Source: Micromonospora sp. CP22 (GTDB taxonomy: Bacteria; Actinomycetota; Actinomycetes; Mycobacteriales; Micromonosporaceae). From it: DNA of 64,000 nucleotides. The notes under the pieces were generated by a model. That model had not been told where the DNA came from, ran no database searches, and worked only from the letters and a program-made list of their open reading frames with translations. Below, piece after piece: positions 17,855-26,725 of this stretch. Positions within the stretch are counted from its first letter, which is position 1; every line of letters begins with the position of its first letter. The DNA is taken from assembly GCF_009712475.1 (NCBI RefSeq), contig NZ_VCJO01000001.1, forward strand, positions 248,001-312,000, written 5' to 3'. Position numbers and translations under genes: made by a program.

Positions 17855-18622
17855 ATGACAGCTAGCGAGGGGCCCACCGTCGGGACGCTGGTCCTGCTGC
17901 GGCACGGCGAGAGTGACTGGAACGCCAAGAACCTCTTCACCGGCTGGGTCGACGTCGACCTGACCGCGAAGGGGGAGGACGAGGCGCGCCGCGGCGGCGA
18001 GCTGCTGCGCGATCACGGCCTGCTGCCGGACGTGGTGCACACCAGCGTGATGCGCCGTGCCATCCGGACCGCCGAGCTGGCGCTCAACGCCGCCGACCGG
18101 CACTGGATCGCGGTACGCCGGTCGTGGCGGCTCAACGAGCGTCACTACGGCGCGTTGCAGGGCAAGAACAAGAAGCAGACCCTTGAGGAGTACGGCGAGG
18201 AGCAGTTCATGCTCTGGCGCCGGTCGTACGACACCCCGCCGCCACCGATCGCCGACGACGACGAGTGGTCGCAGGTGGGCGATCCGCGGTACGCGCTGCT
18301 GCCGACCGAACTGATGCCGCGTACCGAGTGCCTCAAGGACGTCGTCGCGCGGATGCTGCCGTACTGGTACGACTCGATCGTGCCGGACATCCTGGCCGGT
18401 CGTACGGTGCTGGTGGCCGCGCACGGCAACTCGCTGCGGGCGCTGGTCAAGCACCTGGACCAGATCAGCGACGAGGCGATCGCCAAGCTCAACATCCCCA
18501 CCGGCATCCCGCTGCGCTACGACCTGGACCCGCTGCTGCGCCCCCAGACGCTGGGCGGCACCTACCTCGACCCGGAGGCGGCGAAGGCCGCCGCCGCGGC
18601 GGTGGCCAACCAGGGTCGCTGA
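17855..18622 (+). CDS. gpmA: Phosphoglycerate mutase, 2,3-bisphosphoglycerate-dependent
   Basis: The 255-residue glycolytic enzyme interconverts 3- and 2-phosphoglycerate. [10 protein letters not shown] carries the phosphohistidine, [11 protein letters not shown] and the C-terminal [16 protein letters not shown] carry the other active-site residues. The length is standard for dPGM. ATG 17855 follows CAGGAT (17842-17847) by 7 nt with no ribosome binding site, indicating leaderless initiation. It corresponds to Rv0489 and precedes senX3-regX3, separated by a terminator. Confidence 0.95.
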   Translation: MTASEGPTVGTLVLLRHGESDWNAKNLFTGWVDVDLTAKGEDEARRGGELLRDHGLLPDVVHTSVMRRAIRTAELALNAADRHWIAVRRSWRLNERHYGALQGKNKKQTLEEYGEEQFMLWRRSYDTPPPPIADDDEWSQVGDPRYALLPTELMPRTECLKDVVARMLPYWYDSIVPDILAGRTVLVAAHGNSLRALVKHLDQISDEAIAKLNIPTGIPLRYDLDPLLRPQTLGGTYLDPEAAKAAAAAVANQGR

Positions 18623-18630
18623 CCCCGACA

Positions 18631-18662
18631 CCGAGGGCCCCGGCGAGTGTCGGGGCCCTCGG
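18631..18662 (+). terminator. gpmA terminator
   Basis: 12-bp perfect arms (18631-18642 and 18651-18662) with an 8-base loop begin 8 nt after the gpmA stop. There is no U-tract. Confidence 0.82.
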
Positions 18663-18717
18663 CGTGTCCGGCGGACGAGAGTCACCGTCGACCAGGTGCG
18701 ACCAGGGGCTCGGTACG

Positions 18718-18746
18718 GGTGAACGATGCCGGACAGGTAGGTGAAC
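18718..18746 (-). promoter_or_regulatory. Candidate PHO/RegX3 box upstream of senX3
   Basis: GGTGAAC occurs at 18718-18724 and again at 18740-18746, 22 bp apart, which is two 11-bp repeat units. Its complement GTTCACC is the core of the PHO box bound by PhoP/RegX3-type regulators. The pair lies about 73-100 bp before the predicted senX3 start, fitting autoregulation of senX3-regX3. Confidence 0.6.
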
Positions 18747-18818
18747 TCTGCTCGACGTCGGAGTGCTTCGTCCCGTTCTGGGCGATCGCCGGGTCGAGAA
18801 TGACCCTACGATCGCCGG

Positions 18819-20096
18819 GTGACATGGGCAGTGACGGTGGGTGTGGCCACGGCCCTGGCGGTCGGGGTGATCGCCGGGCTGGGGTTGTCCCGCGTGGTCC
18901 CGGCGGCGCGCCGGGCCACCGAGTCCACCCGGAGTCCGCGGGCCGGTTTCCGGGTCGGTAAGGGGAGGCCCGTCATCGACGAGGTGCAGGGCGGCATCGG
19001 CCGTCGCGCGATCGACTCGCTGCGTGCGGGTGTCGTGGTGTTGGACGCGGACGACGTGCCCGTGCTGACCAATCCGGCGGCGCGGGCGATGGGGCTGTTG
19101 CGGGCCGGTGGTCGACCCGGATCGGTCATCGCGCATCCGATGATCCGTACCCTGGCGGGGCAGGTACGCCGCACCGGCGTACGGCGCGAGATCGAGCTGG
19201 ACCTGCCCCGAGGCGGCGACAACGCCGCGGAGAATCCGCTCGGCGTGCACCTGCGGGCGATGGGGCTGGGCGGCGGCTACATCGCGGTGGAGGCGGTCGA
19301 CGTGACCGAGTCGCACCGGTTGGCCCGGGTCCGCCGGGACTTCGTCACCAACGTCAGCCACGAACTCAAGACCCCGATCGGTGCGTTGCAACTGCTCGCC
19401 GAGGCGCTGCTGGACGCCACCGGCCCGGCCGGCGAAGGTCGCCCGGAACTCTCCGAGGACCTCGGCGCGGCCCGCCGCTTCGCCGAGCGCATCCAGCACG
19501 AGTCGACCCGGTTGGGACGGCTGGTGCAGGAGCTGCTGGAGCTGACCCGGCTCCAGGGCGCCGAACCGCAGCCGGCGCCCGAACCGGTCGCGGTGGACTG
19601 GGTGATGTCCGAGGTGATCGATCGCACCCGGACCGCCGCCGCTGCCCGCCGGATCGAGGTGACGGTCGAAGCCGAGCGGGGGCTGACCCTGTACGGCAGC
19701 GACAGCCAACTCGCCACCGCGGTGGCGAACCTGGTGGAGAACGCCCTCAACTACTCCGGCGAGGACACCACGGTCCGCATCGTCGCCCGGTCCGCCGGTG
19801 AACAGGTGGAGATCGCGGTCACCGACCAGGGCATCGGCATCGCCCCCACCGACGTCGACCGCATCTTCGAACGGTTCTACCGGGCCGACCAGGCGCGTTC
19901 CCGGGCGACCGGCGGCACCGGCCTGGGGCTGGCGATCGTCAAGCACATCGCGAGCAACCATGGTGGCCGGGTGGACGTCGCGAGCACTCTTGGTGGTGGG
20001 TCGACGTTCACCCTCCGGCTGCCCGCCCGTCCGCCGGACGACCTGCTGGGCACACTGCCGGAGGCGGAAACCACGGCCGAACCCGGGCAGGGTTGA
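18819..20096 (+). CDS. senX3: Phosphate-sensing histidine kinase SenX3
   Basis: The 425-residue kinase has one N-terminal membrane helix (about residues 5-24), a PAS-like domain (SLRAGVVVLDADDVPVLTNPA, about 68-88), a HisKA domain with the phosphoacceptor in SHELKTPIGA (about 181) and a HATPase with DQGIGI and GTGLGLAIV. Mycobacterial SenX3 responds to phosphate limitation through the Pst/PhoU system. GTG 18819 follows TACGAT (18807-18812) by 6 nt, so the mRNA is probably leaderless. regX3 follows after 57 bp. A candidate RegX3 box lies upstream. Confidence 0.92.
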   Translation: MTWAVTVGVATALAVGVIAGLGLSRVVPAARRATESTRSPRAGFRVGKGRPVIDEVQGGIGRRAIDSLRAGVVVLDADDVPVLTNPAARAMGLLRAGGRPGSVIAHPMIRTLAGQVRRTGVRREIELDLPRGGDNAAENPLGVHLRAMGLGGGYIAVEAVDVTESHRLARVRRDFVTNVSHELKTPIGALQLLAEALLDATGPAGEGRPELSEDLGAARRFAERIQHESTRLGRLVQELLELTRLQGAEPQPAPEPVAVDWVMSEVIDRTRTAAAARRIEVTVEAERGLTLYGSDSQLATAVANLVENALNYSGEDTTVRIVARSAGEQVEIAVTDQGIGIAPTDVDRIFERFYRADQARSRATGGTGLGLAIVKHIASNHGGRVDVASTLGGGSTFTLRLPARPPDDLLGTLPEAETTAEPGQG

Positions 20097-20153
20097 CCGC
20101 ACGTGGATCGGGTCGGGGCGCCGTCCGGTCCGACCGATGGAAAGGAAACGCCG

Positions 20154-20834
20154 TTGAGTCGCGTACTGGTGGTCGAGGACGAGGAGTCGTTCTCCGACGC
20201 CCTGTCGTACATGCTTCGCAAGGAGGGGTTCGAGGTCTCGGTGGCCGCCACGGGGCCGGCGGCGCTCACCGAGTTCGACCGGACCGGCGCGGACATCGTG
20301 CTGCTCGACCTGATGCTGCCGGAGATGTCCGGCACCGAGGTATGCCGACAGCTGCGGCAGCGCTCGCAGGTGCCGATCATCATGGTCACCGCGCGGGACA
20401 GCGAGATCGACAAGGTGGTCGGCCTGGAGATCGGGGCCGACGACTACGTGACGAAGCCGTACTCCCCCCGGGAGCTGGTCGCCCGGATCCGCGCGGTGCT
20501 GCGCCGGCAGACCTCGGAGGTGGAGTCGAGCGAGGCGACGCTCGTCGCCGGGCCGGTCCGGATGGACGTCGAGCGGCACGTGGTGACCGTGGCCGGGGGT
20601 GCGGTGCAGCTGCCGCTCAAGGAGTTCGAGCTGCTCGAACTGCTGCTGCGCAACGCCGGTCGGGTGCTCACCCGGGGCCAGCTGATCGACCGTGTCTGGG
20701 GCGCCGACTACGTCGGTGACACGAAGACGCTCGACGTCCACGTCAAGCGGCTACGTTCCAAGATCGAGCCGGAGCCGTCCACCCCACGGCACATCGTCAC
20801 GGTGCGGGGTCTCGGCTACAAGTTCGAGCCCTGA
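20154..20834 (+). CDS. regX3: Response regulator RegX3 (OmpR/PhoB family)
   Basis: The 226-residue regulator has a receiver domain (VVEDEES acidic pocket, phospho-Asp in [13 protein letters not shown] near residue 53, Lys in [10 protein letters not shown]) and an OmpR-type winged helix ([33 protein letters not shown] recognition region). It controls phosphate-starvation genes. I choose the TTG at 20154 because AAAGGAA lies 6 nt upstream. A GTG at 20103 would add a non-conserved tail. Its 3' end overlaps the convergent unknown gene by 19 bp. Confidence 0.94.
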   Translation: MSRVLVVEDEESFSDALSYMLRKEGFEVSVAATGPAALTEFDRTGADIVLLDLMLPEMSGTEVCRQLRQRSQVPIIMVTARDSEIDKVVGLEIGADDYVTKPYSPRELVARIRAVLRRQTSEVESSEATLVAGPVRMDVERHVVTVAGGAVQLPLKEFELLELLLRNAGRVLTRGQLIDRVWGADYVGDTKTLDVHVKRLRSKIEPEPSTPRHIVTVRGLGYKFEP

Positions 20835-21646
20835 CCCGGTACCGGGTCGGCCGGGTGGGGGGCGACGAGGCCCTGCCGGATCCGCGCCGCGCACAGCTCG
20901 GCCAGTTTCACGTACCCGGCCTCGCCGATCAGCGCGGTCAGCTCCGGGGCGTACGACAGGTACATCGGTTCGGTGCCGACGTGCGCGTCGGTGGAGGAGG
21001 TGCACCACCAGTCGAGGTCGTGCCCGCCAGCCCCCCAGCCGCGCCGGTCGAACTCGGCCAGCGTGGACACCAGCACCTTGGTGTTGTCCGGCCGCTTGAC
21101 CCAGTCCTGATCGCGGCGGATCGGCAGTTGCCAGCACACGTCCGGTTTGTACTCCAGCGGATGCGCCCCGTCGCGCAACGCCTGGGCGTGCAACGCGCAC
21201 CCGCCCCCGCCCGGGAAGTCCGCGTCGTTGAGGAAGACGCAGGGGCCGTCCGCGTCCTGGGTGGCGGTGCGCCGTGCCGGGGTCTTGCCGTCGACGGTGT
21301 CGTTCTCGGTCCAGTTCTTGAAACCGCGTCGATAGTGCTGCCAGGTCTGTGGCGTCAACCGTTTCACCGCGGCCCGGACCCGCGTCTCGTCGTCGGAGTC
21401 GGTGAAGAAGGCACCGTGCGAGCAGCAGCCGTCGGCCGACCGGCCGGCGATGATCCCGTGACATCCCCGGCCGAAGATGCAGGTCCACCGGGACAGCAAC
21501 CAGGTGAGATCGGCCCGGATCAGGTGCCGCTCGTCCGCCGGGTCGACGAACTCGACCCACTCCCGGGGAAAGTCCAGCGGCACTTCCCGGCTGCGCGGAT
21601 CGGCCGGGTCGTCCACCAGCACACGCAGTTCGATCTGCCCTGTCAC
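20816..21646 (-). CDS. Cysteine-rich conserved protein of unknown function (Rv0495c-like)
   Basis: This 276-residue soluble protein has nine cysteines, most in a conserved-looking pattern: C56, C62-H63, C74-C75-x-H77, C136, C150-x-H152 and C171, with further C215 and C252. The pattern suggests a bound metal or Fe-S centre, or redox-active thiols. It matches the position of Rv0495c, between senX3-regX3 and ppx in mycobacteria. The start is GTG 21646, 6 nt after TACGCT (21658-21653), probably leaderless. It is divergent from ppx and overlaps regX3 by 19 bp at the stop. A much longer upstream open frame in the same phase is antisense to ppx and the isomerase. Confidence 0.8.
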   Translation of the reverse strand: MTGQIELRVLVDDPADPRSREVPLDFPREWVEFVDPADERHLIRADLTWLLSRWTCIFGRGCHGIIAGRSADGCCSHGAFFTDSDDETRVRAAVKRLTPQTWQHYRRGFKNWTENDTVDGKTPARRTATQDADGPCVFLNDADFPGGGGCALHAQALRDGAHPLEYKPDVCWQLPIRRDQDWVKRPDNTKVLVSTLAEFDRRGWGAGGHDLDWWCTSSTDAHVGTEPMYLSYAPELTALIGEAGYVKLAELCAARIRQGLVAPHPADPVPGQGSNL

Positions 21647-21652
21647 CTGGCC

Positions 21653-21712
21653 AGCGTACGCGTGGTGGGGCAGCCCGGTCGTCGAGTGACGCGAACCAGG
21701 TGGGCCTATGGT
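21653..21712. promoter_or_regulatory. Divergent leaderless promoters
   Basis: TACGCT on the minus strand (21658-21653) serves the cysteine-rich gene and TATGGT on the plus strand (21707-21712) serves ppx. Each is 6 nt before its start codon. The two -10 elements are about 48 bp apart, so one regulator could control both genes. Confidence 0.7.
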
Positions 21713-21718
21713 TCTCCC

Positions 21719-22663
21719 ATGCGACTGGGTGTCCTCGACGTCGGTTCGAACACGGTGCACCTGCTGGTGGTCGACGCGCACCACGGGGCGCACCCGTGGC
21801 CGGCGCACTCGGAGAAGGCGGTGCTGCGCCTCGCCGAGCAGATCGGCCCGGACGGCGCACTCCGTGAGGCTGGCGCGGACGCCCTGGTCAAGGCGGTGGA
21901 CGCGGCGCGTACGGCGGCCACCGGACTGAAGGTGGACGAGTTGATCGCCTTCGCCACCTCCGCGGTGCGTGACGCCACCAACGCGGCCGACGTCCTGGCC
22001 CGGGTGCGCGACGCCACCGGCGTACGGCTGGAGGTGCTCTCCGGCGCCGACGAGGCACGGATGACGTTCCTCGCGGTCCGGCGGTGGTTCGGATGGTCCG
22101 CCGGGCGGCTGCTGGTGCTGGACATCGGCGGCGGCTCGTTGGAGATCGCGGCGGGCATCGACGAGAATCCGGACGCTGCGGTGTCGCTTCCCCTCGGAGC
22201 CGGTCGGCTGACCCGGGACCGGCTCGGCGTCGACCCGGAAAGCCGCGTCCCGCCCGCGTCGAAGATCGTGGAGGAGCTGCGGCAATACGTCGAGGCGCAG
22301 CTCGATCCGGTGGTCGAGCGGATGATCGAGGTGGGGTGGGATCGCCCGGTGGCGACCTCCAAGACGTTCCGTACGCTGGCCCGGCTCGCCGGTGCGGCCC
22401 CCAGTGGTGCCGGGCTCTGGGCCCGCCGCCGACTCACCCGGTCCGGCCTGCGACAGGTGCTCGGCTTCATCCGGCACATCCCGCCCGCGCAACTGGTCGA
22501 GTTGGAGGGGGTCAGCGCGGGGCGGGCCCACCAACTGCTGGCCGGTGCGGTGGTCGCCGAGTCGGTGATGCGTCGACTCGGGGTGGAATCGGTGGACATC
22601 TGCCCGTGGGCGCTGCGGGAGGGCGTGATCCTCAACCGGATGGATCGACTGGCTCCGGTGTGA
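21719..22663 (+). CDS. ppx: Exopolyphosphatase / GppA-type phosphatase
   Basis: The 314-residue member of the ASKHA Ppx/GppA family has [25 protein letters not shown] and [11 protein letters not shown] as the phosphate-1, adenosine and phosphate-2 loop equivalents. It is the short, two-domain form like mycobacterial Ppx1 (Rv0496), which hydrolyses short-chain polyphosphate. ATG 21719 follows TATGGT by 6 nt with no ribosome binding site. The linkage to senX3-regX3 fits a phosphate-homeostasis cluster. Confidence 0.92.
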   Translation: MRLGVLDVGSNTVHLLVVDAHHGAHPWPAHSEKAVLRLAEQIGPDGALREAGADALVKAVDAARTAATGLKVDELIAFATSAVRDATNAADVLARVRDATGVRLEVLSGADEARMTFLAVRRWFGWSAGRLLVLDIGGGSLEIAAGIDENPDAAVSLPLGAGRLTRDRLGVDPESRVPPASKIVEELRQYVEAQLDPVVERMIEVGWDRPVATSKTFRTLARLAGAAPSGAGLWARRRLTRSGLRQVLGFIRHIPPAQLVELEGVSAGRAHQLLAGAVVAESVMRRLGVESVDICPWALREGVILNRMDRLAPV

Positions 22664-22738
22664 TCCCCGTCGTCCCTCCTGTCCGGTTTGCGTACTCTCG
22701 TCATGATGCCTCAATGAACGGCGGCTACCCTCGGTGGT

Positions 22739-23545
22739 GTGACTTCCCGCGTCCCGGTGCTCCTGTCCAGTTCCTCGGTCTTCCCTGAGCGGACCGCGGC
22801 GGCGTTCCAGCTCGCCGCCACGCACGGCTACGACGGCCTTGAGGTGATGGTCTGGACCGACGCGGTCAGCCAGGACGCGGGCGCGCTGCGGGGCCTCGCC
22901 GACCACTACGGGGTGCCGGTCCTCTCCGTGCACGCCCCCTGCCTGCTGGTCACCCAGCGGGTGTGGAGCCCGGACCCGTGGGAGCGGCTCCGCCGGGCGG
23001 CGGTGCTGGCCGAGACGCTTCAAGCGCCGACGGTGGTGGTGCACCCGCCCTTCACCTGGCAGCGGGACTACGCCCGACGCTTCGCCGAGGGGCTCGACCG
23101 GGTGGCCGGCGAGTTCGGTGGCCTGCGGTTCGCCGTGGAGAACATGTATCCGGTACGGATGGCCGGCCGCCAGTTCGTCCCGTACGTGCCCGGTTGGGAT
23201 CCCACCGACGCCGGTTACACCTCGTACACGCTCGACCTGTCGCACTGTGCCGCCTCGCACAGCGACGCGTTGGCGATGGCCGACCGGATGGGCGACGGTC
23301 TGGCGCACGTGCACCTCGGCGACGGCACCGGCGAGGGACGCGACGAGCACCTGGTGCCGGGGCGCGGCAACCAGCCCTGCGCCGAGTTGCTGCGCTCGCT
23401 GGCCGGGCGGGGCTTCACCGGCTCGGTGGCGGTGGAGGTGACCACCCGGGGCGCGAAGAGTCGGCAGGTCCGCGAGGCGGATCTGAGCGAGGCGCTGGCC
23501 TTCGCCCGTCAGCACCTCGGCACGCCGTCCCCGGTCGACGCCTGA
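22739..23545 (+). CDS. Sugar phosphate isomerase/epimerase family TIM-barrel protein
   Basis: The 268-residue AP-endonuclease-2-like TIM barrel has the family stretches [45 protein letters not shown] and HVHLGDGTG, which supply metal-binding His, Glu and Asp. It matches the Rv0498 position after ppx. The substrate is unknown. GTG 22739 lies 7 nt after TACCCT (22726-22731), again a leaderless arrangement. Confidence 0.88.
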   Translation: MTSRVPVLLSSSSVFPERTAAAFQLAATHGYDGLEVMVWTDAVSQDAGALRGLADHYGVPVLSVHAPCLLVTQRVWSPDPWERLRRAAVLAETLQAPTVVVHPPFTWQRDYARRFAEGLDRVAGEFGGLRFAVENMYPVRMAGRQFVPYVPGWDPTDAGYTSYTLDLSHCAASHSDALAMADRMGDGLAHVHLGDGTGEGRDEHLVPGRGNQPCAELLRSLAGRGFTGSVAVEVTTRGAKSRQVREADLSEALAFARQHLGTPSPVDA

Positions 23546-23550
23546 CCGTC

Positions 23551-23590
23551 GACCCGCCCGTTCTGACCGTCGACCCTCCAGGGGCGGGTC
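23551..23590. terminator. Hairpin between convergent genes
   Basis: GACCCGCCC (23551-23559) and GGGCGGGTC (23582-23590) form a 9-bp stem between the isomerase and the CGNR gene, overlapping the latter's stop. Confidence 0.55.
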
Positions 23591-24146
23591 AGGAAACCGG
23601 TGTCAGCGGGTCCGGTTGGCTGGGCACCGCAGCCCGCTTACGCGCCCGGTGGGCGGCCACGTGCGAGCGGGTGGCGCAGCGCTCCGAGCAGAACCGCCGG
23701 CAGCAGTTGGACGAGGTGTCCAGGTAGACGTTGCCGCAGCGGTCGTCGGCGCAGACGCCGAACCGGGCGCTGCCGTACTCGCACAGCCAGACCGACAGCC
23801 CCCAGACCGCACCGGCGAGGTATTCCGAACTGACCGAGGCACCCCGGCTGGTGACGTGCATGTGCCAGTCGCTGGAGTCGTGTCCGGAGATGCGCGGTTG
23901 CACCGGGAACGCCTCCAGCAGGGAGTTCAGCTCGCTGACCGCCAGGGCGTCCCGCCCCGAGGTGCCGTACGCGAAGACGTCCCGCAGCCGCTTCTGTGCA
24001 CGCCGAAAGGTCGGTAGATCCCGTTCCGTGACCTCGTCGCGCATCCACTCCTGGTCGTCGCAGAAGAGGCCACGCAGGTCGTCGAGGTCGTTCAGTCGCG
24101 CGTTGACGAGGTCAACCCCGGTCCGGGCGTACGCGTCGAAGTCCAC
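23589..24146 (-). CDS. CGNR zinc-finger transcriptional regulator (ABATE domain)
   Basis: The 185-residue protein has an N-terminal ABATE domain (about residues 1-120) and a C-terminal CGNR zinc finger ([14 protein letters not shown], then [17 protein letters not shown]). The four zinc cysteines are present, and an extra CC pair replaces the usual Arg run between them. The family is actinobacterial, a presumed stress-related DNA-binding regulator with no known ligand. GTG 24146 lies 6 nt after TACGGT (24158-24153), so it is probably leaderless. It stands alone at the start of the accessory block. Confidence 0.88.
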   Translation of the reverse strand: MDFDAYARTGVDLVNARLNDLDDLRGLFCDDQEWMRDEVTERDLPTFRRAQKRLRDVFAYGTSGRDALAVSELNSLLEAFPVQPRISGHDSSDWHMHVTSRGASVSSEYLAGAVWGLSVWLCEYGSARFGVCADDRCGNVYLDTSSNCCRRFCSERCATRSHVAAHRARKRAAVPSQPDPLTPVS

Positions 24147-24164
24147 GTGTCAACCGTAGACGAC

Positions 24165-25331
24165 TCATCCCGGGCGTGGCGCGTCGATGTAGTGCGGGAG
24201 GAACCGCGCGTAGCCGTCGGTGATCAGACTGGCGCTCTCCCGCAGCCCGGCACCGGCCGACTCACCGTCGACGATCCAGCTGCCCAGCACCAGATGACTG
24301 TCGCCGAATGTCGGCAACGCCCGGAACTCCTGGTAGCAGAAGCCCTCCTCGCCGTAGTCGCCGGGATTGTTGATCTCACCGCCGGGGGTGACGATGCGTA
24401 CCGCCGCGCCCTCCCGGCCGAGCAGCGGCTTGGCGACGTATTCCGACATTCCGCGCGGACCGTCCAGGTACGCCGGCAGCAGCAGCTCGTGCCCCGGATA
24501 CAACTCCCACAGCACGGCCAGCAACGCCTTGTTGGACAGCAGCAGCTTCCAGGCCGGCTCGATCCAGGTGGTCGGGGTGCCCGGCCGCACCGCCAGCGGG
24601 CCGTACGGTTCGGCGAGCATCCACTCCCACGGGTAGAGCTTGAAGCAGGTGACGACCGGTCGGTCGTCGGCGTCGACGAAGCGCCGGCCGTCCCAGCCGA
24701 GGTGCTGGATCGGCAGTAGTTCGACGTCCAGCCCCGCCTGGCGGGCGGTCTCGGCCAGGTAGCCGGCGGTCATGTGGTCCTCGCCGGTCTCCTCCTCGTT
24801 CGACCAGACCACGTGCACCCGCCGGTCGTGCAGCCCCGCGCCGATCTTCGCCCAGGTGCCGACGAGCCGCTCGTGCAGGCTGTTCCACTGGTCCAGCTCC
24901 GGCCGGGTGTGCTCCAGCCAGTACCACTGCGTGATGCTCGCCTCGACCAGTGCGGTGGGGGTGTCGGCGTTATACTCCAGCAGCTTCGGCGGCCAGCTGC
25001 CGTCGTACCAGAGGTCGAAGCGGCCGTAGAGGCTGGGTGGCTTCTCCCGCAACGACCGGGCGACCGCCTCGGTAGCCCATTGCGGGATGCCGAACTCGGC
25101 GTACCGGTTGCGCCGCACCACGTGCTCGGCGGCGGCCAGCGACATCCGGTGCAGCTCCTCGGTGGCCTCCTCCAGGCGCAGCACCTCGTCCAGGTCGAAG
25201 ACGTACGCCGCGGTCTCGTCCCAGTACGACATGACCCCGCCGTCGGGCAGTTCCGTGTCCACGTAGACCAGGCCCTGTTCGCGGATCGTGGTGTCCCAGT
25301 CGGGGCGCGGTGTGACCGTCTCGCGCCGCAC
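24165..25331 (-). CDS. Glutathionylspermidine synthase-family ATP-grasp protein (YgiC/YjfC-like)
   Basis: The 388-residue protein contains the C-terminal amidase-lacking synthetase domain of the GSP_synth family (ATP-grasp): GRFDLWYDGSWPPKLLEYNADTPT-type substrate region, WSNEEE, the AKPLLGREGAAV Lys/Gly loop and CYQEF. Actinobacteria lack glutathione, so the product is unknown, probably a peptide amide bond. Start GTG 25331 lies only 2 nt after the stop of the small lipoprotein gene upstream, so they are translationally linked. The pairing mirrors E. coli ygiB-ygiC. Confidence 0.85.
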   Translation of the reverse strand: MRRETVTPRPDWDTTIREQGLVYVDTELPDGGVMSYWDETAAYVFDLDEVLRLEEATEELHRMSLAAAEHVVRRNRYAEFGIPQWATEAVARSLREKPPSLYGRFDLWYDGSWPPKLLEYNADTPTALVEASITQWYWLEHTRPELDQWNSLHERLVGTWAKIGAGLHDRRVHVVWSNEEETGEDHMTAGYLAETARQAGLDVELLPIQHLGWDGRRFVDADDRPVVTCFKLYPWEWMLAEPYGPLAVRPGTPTTWIEPAWKLLLSNKALLAVLWELYPGHELLLPAYLDGPRGMSEYVAKPLLGREGAAVRIVTPGGEINNPGDYGEEGFCYQEFRALPTFGDSHLVLGSWIVDGESAGAGLRESASLITDGYARFLPHYIDAPRPG

Positions 25332-25333
25332 GC

Positions 25334-25642
25334 TCAGCCGCCGCAGTAGGCGAGATGGGTACCGAAACCGCCGCGTTCGGGCACCGAGGCGCTCACCGGT
25401 TCGGGCGCGGTTCGGCTGCCGACTTCGGCGGCTGGGGCGGGAATCCGCATGGCCAGAGCGACCGTCGCGCCACCACCGGCGGGGCCGAGGGCGCATTCGT
25501 CATCGTCATCGTCGTCGGAGTTCATATTGCAGCCGGAGAGGGCGAGCGCCAGGGCGGTGAGCGCGCCAAGCTGCACGGAGGCCGACCGAAGCCGGCGGCG
25601 GGGGCGATTTTCCACGACATCGTTGTAACCGATGGATGCCAT
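25334..25642 (-). CDS. Small lipoprotein with Asp-rich segment (YgiB-like partner)
   Basis: The protein has up to 102 residues. A basic n-region (RPRRRLRS), a hydrophobic core and the lipobox LALSGC mark a lipoprotein cleaved before Cys 38. The mature part starts NMNSDDDDDDEC and is about 65 residues, rich in Ala, Pro and Gly. The acidic run suggests cation binding. It is followed directly by the ATP-grasp gene. The start is uncertain: ATG 25642 or GTG codons at about 25618 and 25615, all of which keep the signal peptide. Confidence 0.65.
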   Translation of the reverse strand: MASIGYNDVVENRPRRRLRSASVQLGALTALALALSGCNMNSDDDDDDECALGPAGGGATVALAMRIPAPAAEVGSRTAPEPVSASVPERGGFGTHLAYCGG

Positions 25643-25710
25643 CCCGTCCGCCCCGGGCCGAGGGCGGACGGGAAGGTACCTGGTGGTCGGGTGGGAGTTA
25701 CGCTCGGCTC

Positions 25711-26631
25711 ATGCTCCGTTCCGTCATCCTCGCCGCCTCCCGGTCATCCCGGGTCGAGCGGCTCGTCGCGACGGCCCCGTTCTCCCGGGACGTCGTCCGC
25801 CGGTTCGTTGCCGGCACCACGACCGACGACGCGTTGCGCGTGACCCGCGAACTCGTCGAGGACGGTCTCGCGGTCACCCTCGACAATCTCGGCGAGGACA
25901 CCGTCACCGGCGAACAGGCCAACGCCACCCGGGACGAGTACCTCACGTTGCTGCGGATGCTGGCCGAGGCGGAGTTGACTCCCGCCGCCGAGGTGAGCGT
26001 GAAGCTCTCCGCGCTCGGTCAGGCGTTCGACGAGCAACTCGCCTACGACAACGCCCGGGCGATCTGCGCCGCCGCCGAGGCGGCCGGCACCACGGTCACC
26101 CTGGACATGGAGGACCACACCACGACCGACTCGACCCTGGACATCCTGGCCAAGCTCCGCAAGGACCACCCGTCGACCGGTGCGGTGTTGCAGGCTTATC
26201 TGCGGCGTACCGAGTCGGACTGCCGCGAGCTGGCGTCGGCCGGGTCGCGGGTGCGGTTGTGCAAGGGCGCGTACCGGGAGCCGGAGTCGGTGGCGTACCA
26301 GTCGGCCCGGGAGGTCGACAAGTCGTACGTCCGGTGCCTGAACATCCTGATGTCCGGCGACGGTTATCCGATGCTCGCCACCCACGATCCGCGCCTGATC
26401 GCCATCGGCGAGGACCGGGCGCGTTGGTTCGACCGTGACCCGGACCGCTTCGAGTTCCAGATGCTCTACGGCATCCGGCCGGAGGAGCAGGCCCGCCTGG
26501 TCGGTGAGGGCTACACGGTCCGCACCTACGTGCCCTACGGCGACGACTGGTACGGCTATCTGATGCGTCGGCTCGCCGAGCGTCCGGCCAACGTGGCCTT
26601 CTTCGCCCGCGCGCTCACCTCCCGCCGGTAA
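25711..26631 (+). CDS. Proline dehydrogenase
   Basis: The 306-residue monofunctional FAD enzyme oxidises proline to pyrroline-5-carboxylate. The TIM-barrel motifs are visible: VSVKLSALGQ, LDMEDHTTTD, AYLRRTESDC and VRLCKGAYREPE, with the C-terminal RRLAERPANVAFF. ATG 25711 lies 6 nt after TACGCT (25699-25704), so translation is probably leaderless. The longer open frame from 25636 is antisense to the lipoprotein gene. No pyrroline-5-carboxylate dehydrogenase gene is next to it. The proC gene found in this neighbourhood in mycobacteria is absent here. Confidence 0.93.
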   Translation: MLRSVILAASRSSRVERLVATAPFSRDVVRRFVAGTTTDDALRVTRELVEDGLAVTLDNLGEDTVTGEQANATRDEYLTLLRMLAEAELTPAAEVSVKLSALGQAFDEQLAYDNARAICAAAEAAGTTVTLDMEDHTTTDSTLDILAKLRKDHPSTGAVLQAYLRRTESDCRELASAGSRVRLCKGAYREPESVAYQSAREVDKSYVRCLNILMSGDGYPMLATHDPRLIAIGEDRARWFDRDPDRFEFQMLYGIRPEEQARLVGEGYTVRTYVPYGDDWYGYLMRRLAERPANVAFFARALTSRR

Positions 26632-26677
26632 CACCCGGCAGCAGCCGTACCGCCGGTCGGCGGGTGCGAGCCGTGCC

Positions 26678-26725
26678 TTGACCAGGAAAGCTAACAACAT
26701 TAGCCTTGCGGCTATGTCAACTAGC
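26678..26725 (+). promoter_or_regulatory. Promoter with two tandem GCTA-N7-TAGC operators
   Basis: TTGACC (26678-26683), a 17-nt spacer and TAGCCT (26701-26706) precede ATG 26714 by 7 nt. Two 15-bp imperfect palindromes, 26690-26704 and 26711-26725, both read GCTA-N7-TAGC with centres 21 bp apart. They cover the -10 element and the start codon. The TetR-type protein of the same operon is the obvious ligand. Confidence 0.8.

Noticed and set aside
18489..20741. 750-codon minus-strand open frame opposite senX3-regX3
   Set aside because: It is a shadow of the two coding sequences, with no start signal and no protein-like composition.
21647..23515. Upstream extension of the cysteine-rich protein by about 620 codons
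   Set aside because: This part is antisense to ppx and the isomerase. The -10 at 21653-21658 and leaderless GTG 21646 give a better start.
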